A stretch of 64,000 nucleotides of DNA from Bacillota bacterium (GCA_023386955.1 JAEWIS010000024.1:1-64000); one strand, 5' to 3'. Numbered from the stretch's first letter, positions 45,173 through 54,729 are shown. The notes: generated from the letters alone by a model not told the origin. Made by a program: numbers and translations.

Positions 45173-46931
45173 AGCATTTGGCGTTAGTATGAAAATCAAA
45201 GGACCTTATTCCATGATGATCAGTCTCGTTGGATTTGGCGCCGCTTTGCTGCCGGTCATTCTGGCCAACAGGCTGAGAACGCTGACGGACTCCCTCCAAA
45301 TGCTCATGGGGACCAAAGGTGATGCTGGCCCGGCATTGTTTGCTTTTATCACTGTTGTTGGTTTGTATATTGTGCAGGTACTGATAACGAACATCCAGCA
45401 ATATACAAACGGTATGGACGAAATAAAAATCCAACGGTTTATTAAAGGGACCATCATCCGCCACAAATGTGAGGTCCGGTATTCATATATTGAAAACCAC
45501 GATGATTTCCAAAAGAGGTTGGCATTTATTGAAGAATATGCAGGCTATCAAATGGCGAAATGTATCGGCAATATGGTTACTATACTGCAGCTTGCAGCTG
45601 CCTTTGCGGCCGCTTCCTTTTCCTTATGGAAAATCAATCCTTTGATTGTTCTGATTCTCTTCGTCACAAGTATTCCGGCAGCGCTGCTGGCTTATTTCCA
45701 GCAGGAGGAAACCTTTCGGTATAGGGCGAAATGGATGGAGGAAGGGGCACTCGCTATTCACTATTTTCACATGATTGGCGGTGGTGGCCATTCTCTGAAT
45801 GGTTTACAGGAAATACGCCACTTCGCCTTGTTCGACTACCTGAAAGCCCGTTGGCGGGCCATTGCCGATGAATACATAGGAAAAAAGAATAGCATCATGG
45901 CAAAGCATGTTAAGTTCAACACAGCAGCCGATTTTTTAAGAAGCGCCGTTTATTTGGCTGTTCTCCTTTTGGCGGCATACGAGATTTATAGAAATCCCGC
46001 TATTGGCCTTGGTGCGTTTACCCTCGTATTTGCCTTGTCCGGACAGCTTCAATCGGTGACGGGAGATTTTTTGGTGGGAACGATGGTGCTTGCCCAGAAT
46101 ATTCCCTACATGAAGGAGTTTTTCTATCTGGACGAGCTGGAACGGGAGCATAAAAGCACTTCTGAAGGAAAACCATCAACGGGGACAATCCATTTTGATA
46201 ATGTTACCTTTACTTATCCCAATACAGATAAAGAGGTTCTGAAAAACATCACTGTTCAGATTCAAGACGGCGAAAAAATAGCAGTGGTAGGAGAAAATGG
46301 AAGTGGAAAATCAACGTTCATCAGCCTGATGTGCGGAATGTTTGATCCAAGGGCCGGCGAAATCCATGTTGGAGGAATCAACATAGCGGAAGACCCTGCC
46401 GCGGCAAGAGAAGCGGTATCCGTCGTTTTTCAGGATTTTGCCCACTATGAAGCCAGCTTGCGTGATAATATAACGGTTTCGGACAAGCATCGTAAAGCGG
46501 ATGAAGCCGAGATTATGGAGCTTCTGCGGAGCATCAATGTTCATGATGTGGTGGAGGAGCAAAAAGAAGGATTAAATGAACTTGTTGGTTCGTTTTCGGA
46601 TAAGGCCAATAACCTGTCAGGGGGACAATGGCAAAAAATATCTATAGCCCGTGCCGCATATAGGCAGAGTGCCAAAATCATGATCCTCGATGAACCGACA
46701 TCCGCCCTTGACCCGGTTGCAGAGGCGCAGCTGTACAGGAATTTCGCCTCCTTAACAGGAGATAAAACCACGATTCTCATTTCGCATCGGCTGGGTATAA
46801 CGGCTGTTGTGGACCGCATTCTCGTATTCGATAACGGAAAAATTGTTGAGGACGGGTCGCATAAGCAGCTAATGGCCCAAAACGGGCTTTACGCCGACAT
46901 GTACCGCGCTCAGGCGCAGTGGTATGCTTAG
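45147..46931 (+). CDS. ABC exporter half-transporter (membrane plus ATPase), second of a pair
   Basis: Predicted 594-residue partner. Membrane helices span about residues 20-310, with a long cytoplasmic loop that carries NGLQEIRHFALFDYLKARW. The ATPase has Walker A VVGENGSGKSTFIS, signature LSGGQWQKISIARA, Walker B IMILDEPTSALD and switch TILISHRLGI. ATG at 45147 is chosen because GGGGAGGG lies about 9 bases upstream; it overlaps the previous gene by 26 bases. Both ATP sites keep the catalytic Glu, unlike many heterodimers with one degenerate site. Confidence 0.87.
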   Translation: MGKLRILLKAFGVSMKIKGPYSMMISLVGFGAALLPVILANRLRTLTDSLQMLMGTKGDAGPALFAFITVVGLYIVQVLITNIQQYTNGMDEIKIQRFIKGTIIRHKCEVRYSYIENHDDFQKRLAFIEEYAGYQMAKCIGNMVTILQLAAAFAAASFSLWKINPLIVLILFVTSIPAALLAYFQQEETFRYRAKWMEEGALAIHYFHMIGGGGHSLNGLQEIRHFALFDYLKARWRAIADEYIGKKNSIMAKHVKFNTAADFLRSAVYLAVLLLAAYEIYRNPAIGLGAFTLVFALSGQLQSVTGDFLVGTMVLAQNIPYMKEFFYLDELEREHKSTSEGKPSTGTIHFDNVTFTYPNTDKEVLKNITVQIQDGEKIAVVGENGSGKSTFISLMCGMFDPRAGEIHVGGINIAEDPAAAREAVSVVFQDFAHYEASLRDNITVSDKHRKADEAEIMELLRSINVHDVVEEQKEGLNELVGSFSDKANNLSGGQWQKISIARAAYRQSAKIMILDEPTSALDPVAEAQLYRNFASLTGDKTTILISHRLGITAVVDRILVFDNGKIVEDGSHKQLMAQNGLYADMYRAQAQWYA

Positions 46932-46966
46932 GGCCCTCTCCATGTGAAGGCTATAATCCCGCATAC

Positions 46967-46994
46967 GCATAAAAAACCCATCCCAGGAGATAAT
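46967..46994 (+). promoter_or_regulatory. SigF-type promoter of sigG
   Basis: GCATA (46967-46971) and GGAGATAAT (46986-46994) are 14 bases apart. The -10 fits the SigF consensus GGnnAnAnT exactly. In B. subtilis sigG is transcribed by SigF in the forespore. Confidence 0.55.
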
Positions 46995-47018
46995 GAACAG
47001 TAATGTTTCTCCTTGGGA
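46981..47018 (+). promoter_or_regulatory. Inverted repeat masking the sigG ribosome site
   Basis: TCCCAGGAGA pairs with TCTCCTTGGGA with one bulged base around a 17-base loop. The right arm covers GGGA of the GGGAGG ribosome site; the left arm contains the SigF-type -10 and would be missing from transcripts made by that promoter. Read-through transcripts would fold and be poorly translated. Confidence 0.6.
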
Positions 47019-47028
47019 GGTAATCACG

Positions 47029-47811
47029 ATGACCCGAAATAAAGTCGAGATATGCGGCGTGGATACATCCAAGCTGCCTGTCCTTACCAACGCAGAAATG
47101 CGGGAATTATTCGTCGAGCTGCAGGAGAAAAATAACCGCCTGGCCCGGGAAAAGCTGGTCAACGGCAACCTCAGGCTGGTCCTGTCCGTCATCCAGCGCT
47201 TCAACAACAGAGGCGAGTTTGTGGATGATCTGTTCCAAGTAGGCTGCATCGGCCTGATGAAGGCCATCGACAATTTTGACTTAAGCCAGAATGTGAAGTT
47301 CTCCACCTATGCGGTGCCGATGATCATCGGGGAAATCCGCCGGTACCTGCGCGACAACAACCCCATCCGGGTTTCCCGTTCCCTGCGGGATATCGCCTAC
47401 AAGGCGCTCCAGGTCCGCGACAGCTTGACCAACCAGAATTCGCGGGAGCCGACCATTTATGAAATATCGGAAGCCCTGAACGTGCCTAAGGAGGATGTGG
47501 TGTTTGCGCTGGATGCCATTCAGGACCCGGTCTCCCTGTTCGAGCCCATCTATCACGACGGCGGCGATCCCATCTATGTGATGGACCAGATTAGCGACGA
47601 CAAGAACAAGGACATCTCCTGGATAGAAGGCATTGCTCTCCGTGAAGGGATGCGCAAGCTGAATGACCGTGAGAAAATGATCCTGTCCATGCGTTTTTTC
47701 GAGGGCAAAACACAGATGGAGGTTGCGGACGAAATCGGCATCTCACAGGCCCAGGTATCGCGGCTGGAGAAATCGGCCATTTCGCAGATGCAAAAACATG
47801 TGAAATCATAA
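47029..47811 (+). CDS. sigG: RNA polymerase sporulation sigma factor SigG
   Basis: Predicted 260-residue late forespore sigma factor, the same length as in B. subtilis. MTRNKVEICGVDTSKLPVL is the strongly conserved N-terminus; NLRLVLSVIQRF, DLFQVGCIGLMKAIDNFD (region 2), RYLRDNNPIRVSRSLRDIAY (region 3) and LNDREKMILSMRFFEGKTQ with EVADEIGISQAQVSRLEKSA (region 4) follow. The ATG at 47029 has GGGAGG 8 bases upstream; an in-frame ATG at 46993 lies inside the -10 and leader hairpin. A terminator follows. Confidence 0.96.
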   Translation: MTRNKVEICGVDTSKLPVLTNAEMRELFVELQEKNNRLAREKLVNGNLRLVLSVIQRFNNRGEFVDDLFQVGCIGLMKAIDNFDLSQNVKFSTYAVPMIIGEIRRYLRDNNPIRVSRSLRDIAYKALQVRDSLTNQNSREPTIYEISEALNVPKEDVVFALDAIQDPVSLFEPIYHDGGDPIYVMDQISDDKNKDISWIEGIALREGMRKLNDREKMILSMRFFEGKTQMEVADEIGISQAQVSRLEKSAISQMQKHVKS

Positions 47812-47831
47812 ACTAACACTCCCCATAAAGG

Positions 47832-47855
47832 AGCCCGGCGCAAGCCGGGTTTTTG
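47832..47855 (+). terminator. Terminator after sigG
   Basis: GCCCGGC-GCAA-GCCGGGT is followed by five T. Confidence 0.8.
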
Positions 47856-47985
47856 TCATTTTTACGCGCCCCCGCCCAAAATAGTTGGATTGTCGTATGC
47901 GGGAGAGTTGCTTTGCCCTTCCTGCCTCATCCGCGTCTTGCCGTATACTCAAGGTACGACGAACGGAAGGAAGGAGACAAGACCC

Positions 47986-48873
47986 ATGAAAAGAAGGCTT
48001 CAATTAATCAACTCGTATGTATTCATTTTTCCCAGCCTGTTCCTTACCTGCGCATTGGGCATTTACCCAATTGCCTGGGCGCTGCGGTATATGTTTTTTG
48101 ATTACCAGGGTTACGGAACGCCCAAATATATCGGCCTCGAGAATTTTGCGCGGCTGTTCCGGGATCAGGAATATTGGCACGCGGTGTACAACACCTTCAT
48201 TTATGCCGGCGGCAAAATCATCATTACGCTGCCCATCTCCCTGATCCTGGCGGTGCTCCTGAACCGGGCGATCAAGGGCAGAAGCTTCCTGCGGGCGGTT
48301 TACTTTATGCCCACCATTATCAGCACCTCGGTTATGGCCATTGTATTCTTCACCATCTTCAATTCCTTCAACGGGATGTTAAACCAGTTTCTCCTGAAGT
48401 TCGGGCTTGGCTCCATCGATTGGCTCGGACCCAAGTATGCCATGCTCACTGTAATTATTACCGCCGTGTGGGGCGCCATTGGCAACTACATGCTGCTGTT
48501 TATAGCCGGATTGCAGGGGATTCCCGAGGATATCTACGAAAGCGCCGGACTGGACGGAGCCAACGGTGTGCAGAAATTCTGGTACATTACCATCCCCATG
48601 CTGGGGCGTGTGCTCCAGATGATTATCATGCTGGCCATTATAACCGCCCTGAAGGGTTATGAAAGCATTATGGTGCTGACGGAGGGCGGACCCTTCGGAA
48701 AAACGGAGGTTATGTATCTGTATGTGTACAAGCTGTTTTTCCCCGTTTCCTCCACGACCACAACCGTTCAGCAATTGGGCTACGGAAGTGCCGTCGGTTT
48801 TGTCACCGCCCTTATCGTAGGCGCCATTACCGGCTTGTACTTCTACATGTCCAAGAAGCTGGCCCAAGAATAG
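47986..48873 (+). CDS. Sugar ABC transporter permease (CUT1, MalF/LacF type)
   Basis: Predicted 295-residue permease with six membrane segments. The N-terminus INSYVFIFPSLFLTCALGIYPIAWAL is the standard LacF/UgpA opening, and the EAA loop reads YESAGLDGANGVQKFWYITIPML. ATG at 47986 follows AAGGAG by 9 bases. It forms the membrane channel with the next gene product. A -10-like TATACT lies 40 bases upstream (47944-47949) but I see no matching -35. Confidence 0.88.
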   Translation: MKRRLQLINSYVFIFPSLFLTCALGIYPIAWALRYMFFDYQGYGTPKYIGLENFARLFRDQEYWHAVYNTFIYAGGKIIITLPISLILAVLLNRAIKGRSFLRAVYFMPTIISTSVMAIVFFTIFNSFNGMLNQFLLKFGLGSIDWLGPKYAMLTVIITAVWGAIGNYMLLFIAGLQGIPEDIYESAGLDGANGVQKFWYITIPMLGRVLQMIIMLAIITALKGYESIMVLTEGGPFGKTEVMYLYVYKLFFPVSSTTTTVQQLGYGSAVGFVTALIVGAITGLYFYMSKKLAQE

Positions 48874-48887
48874 GAGAAGGAACCGTT

Positions 48888-49751
48888 ATGTTCAAAACAA
48901 ATACCCGCCGCAGTCTGCTGGTTGGCGCATGGGGCGGAAAAGTCATCATGTGGATCTTTCTCCTGGCGGTGGCCCTGTTCACGCTGCTGCCCATGGCCAT
49001 GGCCATCCTGGGGTCCTTCAAAACCAATGCCGAGCTAACCTCAGGGGCTACCTTCTTCCCTTCATCCTGGCAATTCTCCAATTACCTGACGGCATGGAAG
49101 CAGGCCAACTTCGCCCGCTTTATGTGGAACAGCTTTTACATCTCTGCTGCGGTCACCGCGGGCACCCTGCTGGTTACCGCCATGGCCGCGTATGCGGTGG
49201 ACCGCAACCGGTTTCCGGGCAAGCAAATTTACGTGGTGCTCCAGGCCAGCACCATGTTTATCTCCATCGGCGCCGTTGTCCTGCGTCCGCAATTCGACCT
49301 GATGGTTTCCCTTGGCCTGAACAAGTCCCTGTGGGGAGTCATTATCATTCTGATCAGCGCCCATGCCTCCACCTTCTTCATGCTGATCGGCTTCTTCCGC
49401 TCCATACCCAAGGATTTGGACGAAGCGGCTTACATTGACGGCTGCAACTTCTACTCGGTGTTCTTCCGCATTGTGCTGCCGCTCTTGCGTCCCGCCTTGG
49501 CCGTCACCGCGCTGTTTACCTTCCGGGGTGCATGGAATGAATATATCCTGCCCCTGGTTTTCACCCTGACCAACCCCAAGCTCCAGACGTTGACGGTGGG
49601 TTTGGCCAATCTGCGCTATGGCATCGGCGCGGCGGCGGAGAATCAGTTGATGATGGCCGGCGCATGTATTGCCTTTCTGCCGGTGCTGATTGTGTATCTG
49701 TTTGCCAGCAAGTCCTTCATGCAGGTGACGGCGGGAGCCGTCAAAGGCTGA
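48888..49751 (+). CDS. Sugar ABC transporter permease (CUT1, MalG type)
   Basis: Predicted 287-residue permease partner. IFLLAVALFTLLPMAMAILGSFKT opens it, and the EAA loop is DEAAYIDGCNFYSVFFRIVLPLL in shortened view, with PALAVTALFTFRGAWNEYILPL after it. Six membrane segments. GGAGAAGG precedes the ATG, 14 bases after the previous stop. No ATPase gene is in the locus, so a shared MsmX-type ATPase encoded elsewhere is the likely motor. Confidence 0.88.
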   Translation: MFKTNTRRSLLVGAWGGKVIMWIFLLAVALFTLLPMAMAILGSFKTNAELTSGATFFPSSWQFSNYLTAWKQANFARFMWNSFYISAAVTAGTLLVTAMAAYAVDRNRFPGKQIYVVLQASTMFISIGAVVLRPQFDLMVSLGLNKSLWGVIIILISAHASTFFMLIGFFRSIPKDLDEAAYIDGCNFYSVFFRIVLPLLRPALAVTALFTFRGAWNEYILPLVFTLTNPKLQTLTVGLANLRYGIGAAAENQLMMAGACIAFLPVLIVYLFASKSFMQVTAGAVKG

Positions 49752-49829
49752 TTGGAGCCACCAGGACGCAAGCCTTGCGGCTCGCTGAATGTTATTCATA
49801 TAATAATTCATACCAGGAGGGGTACAGAT

Positions 49830-51224
49830 ATGAAAATGAAAGTTGCAGGCACATTGCTGAGTTTGTCTCTCGCCGTTTCTCTTGCCGCTTGCGGCAGCGG
49901 GGGCTCCGACAATACCGCAGCCCAAGGAAGCCCGGCCGCCACAGCGGCCAACGGGGCCAAAACCAAGGTCACCTATTGGACGATTGACCGCCACGACGCC
50001 GATTATATCAAGTCGGTGATCGAAACCTTTAATAAGAATAATCCCAGCATCGAAGTGGAAATGACCGTAATGGCGGACAACTTCACCCAGTCGGTAGACA
50101 TCGCCTTTGCCAGCAACCAGGCTCCCGACGTATTCCGTACCACCGATTTTGTCAGCTTCGTCAAAAAGGGTTATCTGATGCCTCTGGATGAGCTGATGTC
50201 CAGCGACATGAAGGCGCGCTTCAGCAAGCTGATGGTGGCGGAGGCCAATACCTTCGACGGCAAAACCTATTCCCTGCCCAGCACCGGACAGCTGTGGAGG
50301 CTGATTTACAACAAGGACCTGTTCGCCAAGGCCGGGCTGACCGAACCGCCCAAAACCATTGCCGAGATGGTGGACTATGCGAAGAAGATTACAGACTCTA
50401 ACAAGGACGTGGGCGCTTACGGCTTTGCCGGCAACTTCAAGAGCGCATCCTCGGCCTTCACACGGGTGGCCAATCCCATTATGTCCCTCTCCGGGACCTC
50501 TACCATTGACGGCTATAACTACAAAACAGGGGAGTATGATTTCAGCGTGTACAAGCCTCTTCTGGAGGGCCTGCGCCAAATGAAGGTGGACGGCAGCATG
50601 CTCCCGGGTGTGGAATCCCTGGATATCGATCCCCTGCGTGCGCAGTTCGCAGCCGGCAAGATCGGCATGTACTTTAACCACTCCGGCGAGCCGGGTGTGT
50701 ACCAGAACCAATTTCCCACCAAGATCAACTGGGATTCGGCTTTGCCGCCGACCATTGACGGCAGCCGGAACGGAACCGTGTCTGTACTGGCCGGCAACTA
50801 CATCGGCATGAACAAGAACACGAAGAATAAGGAAGCGGCATGGAAGTTTATGGAGTACATGTACAGCGTAGAGGTGCAGAAGGCTTATCAGGAAAAGGGC
50901 TTCGGCATTTCCATCGTGCCTGATGTGAACTCCGTGGCGGCCAAACCTTCTATTCCGGGCATTGAAAATTTCCTTCCGACCAAATATGATGCTCTGTATT
51001 CCCCTTCCCCCTTGTCCGCAACGGAAGCCAAGGTGGAGGGTGTGAAAACAGGCAACGCGGTCATCAAGTACATTCTGGAGGGCGGCGACGCATCCGCTGT
51101 GCTCAAGGATTTGACCACCCGGTACAATGCCGGCCTGAAGAAGGCCAAGGAGGCTGGTGACACCAAGGCAGCTCCCAACTCTGCCTTTGATCCTGCCGCT
51201 CTTCAGGGAAGCATGGCCAAGTAA
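49830..51224 (+). CDS. Sugar ABC transporter substrate-binding lipoprotein
   Basis: Predicted 464-residue family 1 solute-binding protein. The signal ends in SLAAC (Cys21), followed by a short Gly/Ser/Ala linker. The core starts KVTYWTIDRHDADYIKSVIETFN and shows LPSTGQLWRLIYNKDLF and YIGMNKNTKNKEAAWKFMEYM typical of the family. ATG at 49830 follows AGGAGGGG. It should deliver an oligosaccharide or uronate-type sugar to the two permeases upstream; the ligand cannot be read from sequence. Confidence 0.88.
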   Translation: MKMKVAGTLLSLSLAVSLAACGSGGSDNTAAQGSPAATAANGAKTKVTYWTIDRHDADYIKSVIETFNKNNPSIEVEMTVMADNFTQSVDIAFASNQAPDVFRTTDFVSFVKKGYLMPLDELMSSDMKARFSKLMVAEANTFDGKTYSLPSTGQLWRLIYNKDLFAKAGLTEPPKTIAEMVDYAKKITDSNKDVGAYGFAGNFKSASSAFTRVANPIMSLSGTSTIDGYNYKTGEYDFSVYKPLLEGLRQMKVDGSMLPGVESLDIDPLRAQFAAGKIGMYFNHSGEPGVYQNQFPTKINWDSALPPTIDGSRNGTVSVLAGNYIGMNKNTKNKEAAWKFMEYMYSVEVQKAYQEKGFGISIVPDVNSVAAKPSIPGIENFLPTKYDALYSPSPLSATEAKVEGVKTGNAVIKYILEGGDASAVLKDLTTRYNAGLKKAKEAGDTKAAPNSAFDPAALQGSMAK

Positions 51225-51238
51225 CCTTTCATCAAGAG

Positions 51239-51270
51239 AGACGCGTTGAACCTCCCTCAGCGCGTCTGTT
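51239..51270 (+). terminator. Weak hairpin between binding protein and sensor kinase genes
   Basis: AGACGCG pairs with CGCGTCT around a 15-base loop, followed by a mixed T-rich stretch. It may reduce read-through from the transporter genes into the regulator genes. Confidence 0.4.
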
Positions 51271-51306
51271 CTCTATTCCCGGCCTGCGGAAAGGAGGCTT
51301 TCGCCT

Positions 51307-53073
51307 ATGAACACATTTTTTTACCGGCTAAGCCTGCGCCGCAGGCTGCTTTTGTCGTTTCTGGTGCTGGCCGTATCGGCCAGTGCTCTGACAGGGCTGG
51401 TATCCTACTGGATCGCTTACCGCTCCACGGAGCAGGAGGCTGCGGTTTCCGCCCAGAATACGCTGAATAAATCGGCCCAGGTGTTGAATGAACGGCTGAG
51501 GAACGCCATTGTGTCCACCTCCTCCATGATGCTTAGCGATCCCTTCAAAAATATTATGAAGGATATTTATGCAGCCTCTCCCGGCTACTACTACCAGCGG
51601 CTTACGGAGCTGCAGATTCCTCTGGCCCAGATGAAGCTGACAGACATGTCCATCGCCTCCGTGCTTATCTCCACTCCTGTCGGGGAGTTTTTCGCCACCA
51701 GTGATCTGCGCACACCCAGCGTCCGGTTGGAAAATACCGCGATTGGCGCAAGAATCCCGGACATGAACCAGGTGTTATGGGTGGAAAGCCATGTGGATCC
51801 CCTGTTTATGGACCGGAGGAAGGTGATCACGCTGGTGATGAAGCCGATTACGGATGTTAGCGTCAGCGGGGTGTATGTGATAGCCAACCTCAAGGAGGAG
51901 GTGCTCCGTTCTGTGGTGGCCGACGGTTTGCCCGGCGGAGCCAAGGGGTATTATCTGGTGTCTCTCACCACCGGCCTGCCGGTAATGAATTTGGGTGAAA
52001 GGGAAGGGCTGCCGGAGGATGCGGAGCTGCTTCATAACCTCCAAAAAAATGAACGCGGTTTTCTTAAGCTGGAGACGGAGGGCCGAACCAACCTGGTCAA
52101 CTATGCCAGGCTCGATCTGGCGGCGGACTGGGTTTTGGTCAGCATCCAGGACCAGCAGTCCCTGCTCAAAAACGTGAATAAAATTAAAACCACCTCCCTC
52201 TTGATTATGGCGGCCTGCACCTTGGCAGCTCTGATCGCGGCTAACGGCATGTCCGGGTTCCTCTTAAAGCCGCTCCACCGTCTGCAAAGCATGATGCGGC
52301 AGGTGGAGAACAACAATCTGGATGTCCGATTCGACAGCAAGTACGACGACGAAGTGACCCAGGTGGGGCATAAGTTCAACCGGATGCTGGAGCAGCTGGA
52401 AACCCTCATTGATGAGGTGAAGGAGGCGGAGGGTGAAAAGCGGAGGATGGAAATTAAGGCGCTGCAGGCCCAGATCGATCCCCACTTTTTGTACAACACC
52501 TTAAATGCGATAATTTGGAAATCGGTTTCCTCCCGCAACCAGGAGGTGACGGATATGATTACCTCCCTATCTCTGCTGTTTAAGCTGGGGCTGAACGGAG
52601 GCAGTGAGCTCACCACACTGGAGAAGGAGCTGGAGCATGTCCGCCACTATTTGAACCTGCAGCAGCAATGCTACAGGGGATTGTTTCAATATGAGATCCA
52701 GGTGGAGGACGAAGCCCTTCTCCCGCTTCCGGTTGCCAAGATCATTCTCCAGCCCTTGGCGGAGAACGCCATACTCCACGGCTTCCGGGAGCTGGAGGAG
52801 AAAGGCTTCATCCGGATCACTGCCAGGCGCTCCGGAGGCTTCCTGCTGCTGGAGATAGAGGATAACGGCTCAGGCATGGACGTCAAAACGGTCACGGCAG
52901 GCATGCTGCAGAAGGAGCCGGCAAAAAAGAGCTATGCACTGAAGAATGTGTACGGGCGGATTAAGCTTCTGCACGGAGAAACGGCAGAATTGTCCTTCAC
53001 CAGCGAGCCAGAACCTATCCGGTCCACCCGGGCTGTAATCAAAATTCCCATTGAAGGCGAGGCATCGGCATGA
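51307..53073 (+). CDS. Two-component sensor histidine kinase, YesM family
   Basis: Predicted 588-residue membrane kinase. Membrane helices at about 12-32 and 295-315 flank an extracellular sensor domain of about 260 residues, probably Cache-like. A HAMP domain follows (LKPLHRLQSMMRQVE to LEQLE), then the His_kinase domain with His393 in QIDPHFLYNTLNAI, and the ATPase with LAENAILHGF and DNGSGMDVK. AAGGAGG precedes the ATG. It overlaps the response regulator gene by 4 bases. Kinases of this family usually sense carbohydrates handled by the neighbouring transporter. Confidence 0.9.
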   Translation: MNTFFYRLSLRRRLLLSFLVLAVSASALTGLVSYWIAYRSTEQEAAVSAQNTLNKSAQVLNERLRNAIVSTSSMMLSDPFKNIMKDIYAASPGYYYQRLTELQIPLAQMKLTDMSIASVLISTPVGEFFATSDLRTPSVRLENTAIGARIPDMNQVLWVESHVDPLFMDRRKVITLVMKPITDVSVSGVYVIANLKEEVLRSVVADGLPGGAKGYYLVSLTTGLPVMNLGEREGLPEDAELLHNLQKNERGFLKLETEGRTNLVNYARLDLAADWVLVSIQDQQSLLKNVNKIKTTSLLIMAACTLAALIAANGMSGFLLKPLHRLQSMMRQVENNNLDVRFDSKYDDEVTQVGHKFNRMLEQLETLIDEVKEAEGEKRRMEIKALQAQIDPHFLYNTLNAIIWKSVSSRNQEVTDMITSLSLLFKLGLNGGSELTTLEKELEHVRHYLNLQQQCYRGLFQYEIQVEDEALLPLPVAKIILQPLAENAILHGFRELEEKGFIRITARRSGGFLLLEIEDNGSGMDVKTVTAGMLQKEPAKKSYALKNVYGRIKLLHGETAELSFTSEPEPIRSTRAVIKIPIEGEASA

Positions 53074-54686
53074 CGGAGGAAATCAGACTGTGCATCATTG
53101 ACGACGTCCCCGATGTGGTGGAGGGCATCTCCCGGGGCATCCCATGGTCAGATTACGGTATCACGGTTGCCGGAACAGCCGGCAACGGTGTGGCCGGGCG
53201 GGAGCTGATTCTGCAGACCAAGCCCCATATTGTGCTGACGGATATCCGCATGCCGCGGCTGGACGGCCTGCAGATGATGAAGGAACTGGAGCATGTATGT
53301 CCGGGAATGAAGACCATTTTTATCAGCGGCTATACGGATTTTGAGTATGCGCAGCAGGCGGTCCGGCTGGGCGCCTTCGATTATGTGATCAAGCCCTTCC
53401 ACCCCGGGCAGATTGTGGAGCTTGTGCTGAAGGCTAAGGCGGCAATCGAGGAGGAGGCCCGCCAGGCGAAGCAGTACCGCGAGATGGAGCGGAAGCTGCG
53501 GGAGAGCATGCCTTATTTGCGCCAGGAGTATTTCCAGCTGCTGCTTCAATATCCGACTCCGGCAGAGCAGGCGGCCAAACGGTGGGACTTCCTGAATATT
53601 GAGCTGGAGCGTGAGGGGTTTACCGTGCTGCTGGCGGAGATCGACGGCTTCGCTGAACGTATCAGCTCCAGCCCCGTTCAGGAGGTGGAGCTGATCCGCT
53701 TCACTCTGCACAACATTCTGGAGGAGACCATCCGCAGCATCACCAAGGGTTTCATATTCCGGGATCATTCCAACCGTTTTGCAGCAATAATTAACCCCGC
53801 GGCCGCAACCGATACGGAAGCGCTGGCGGAGCTGTGCCGGGAAAATATAGCCAAATACTCCAAGTTCACCATTTCTCTTGGAATCGGAGAAGCGGTGTCT
53901 CATATTCACGACATTTATTATTCCTATAACCAGGCCAGAACGGCATTGTCCTACAATTTCTATACCGGCGGCAACAGCGTATACAGCTACCGGAAGGTGC
54001 AGCCGGTGGATGAAGCGGCCCCCCAGTATGCCGCAGAGAAGGAAAAGGAGCTGTTTTTCCTGCTGCGGTCGGGTAATCTGCCCAAGGCTCTGGATCTGCT
54101 GGAGGAGCTCTTCGCCGCCGATGTCAATGGTACAGCCCCGCCTCCGGATATGATGAAGGGCAGATATTATGAGCTGGCGTTTCTGATGAACCGCGTGTTC
54201 GCCGAGAAGCTCACTCCTGTGGAGATGAAGCCTCTTGAGAGGCAGGCCCACCGGCTGAAGGATGCCGGACTCTGTTCCTTGCAGGATTTGCGGGAAACGG
54301 TGAAGGAGCTGTGTAGCATGGGCTGTATGGCCATGGAGCAGAAGCACACGGATGCGGCCAATCAGGTGGTGGATCAGGTGATTGCTTATATCCGCGACCA
54401 TCTGCATGAAAATAACACCGTCAACGACTATGCCCGGCTTGTATTCTTAAGCGGCAGTTACTTCGCCAACCTGTTCAAGAAGGTGACGGGTTACCCGGTG
54501 GCCCAGTTTGTGACTTCGGAGCGGATGGAACGGGCCAAGGAGATGCTGGCGCAGGGAATGGCGGTGCAGGACATTGCATTGGCTCTCGGGTATGAGGGGC
54601 GGCAATATTTCAGCGAGCTGTTCAAAAAACATACAGGCGTCACTCCGTCGGAGTTTAAGCAGGCGTATGCGGATAAGGAAAAATGA
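53070..54686 (+). CDS. Response regulator with AraC-type output, YesN family
   Basis: Predicted 538-residue regulator. The receiver (1-120) has the acidic pair IIDDV, phosphoacceptor Asp58 in IVLTDIRMPRLDG, and Lys in YVIKPF. A long linker region follows, including a segment resembling the degenerate GGDEF-like middle domain of YesN proteins (ILLAEIDGF, FTISLGIGEAV). The C-terminal AraC HTH (about 435-535) holds DYARLVFLSGSYFANLFKKVTG and DIALALGYEGRQYFSELFKKHTG. Translation is coupled to the kinase gene through ATGA. Confidence 0.9.
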   Translation: MTEEIRLCIIDDVPDVVEGISRGIPWSDYGITVAGTAGNGVAGRELILQTKPHIVLTDIRMPRLDGLQMMKELEHVCPGMKTIFISGYTDFEYAQQAVRLGAFDYVIKPFHPGQIVELVLKAKAAIEEEARQAKQYREMERKLRESMPYLRQEYFQLLLQYPTPAEQAAKRWDFLNIELEREGFTVLLAEIDGFAERISSSPVQEVELIRFTLHNILEETIRSITKGFIFRDHSNRFAAIINPAAATDTEALAELCRENIAKYSKFTISLGIGEAVSHIHDIYYSYNQARTALSYNFYTGGNSVYSYRKVQPVDEAAPQYAAEKEKELFFLLRSGNLPKALDLLEELFAADVNGTAPPPDMMKGRYYELAFLMNRVFAEKLTPVEMKPLERQAHRLKDAGLCSLQDLRETVKELCSMGCMAMEQKHTDAANQVVDQVIAYIRDHLHENNTVNDYARLVFLSGSYFANLFKKVTGYPVAQFVTSERMERAKEMLAQGMAVQDIALALGYEGRQYFSELFKKHTGVTPSEFKQAYADKEK

Positions 54687-54729
54687 CGCTTTAGCAGTGA
54701 CCTAAGAGACAAGAGAGGCGGAGGAGAAC

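Noticed and set aside
53148..54407. Long minus-strand open frame opposite the YesN-type regulator
   Set aside because: Antisense shadow of a recognised gene, without a ribosome site.
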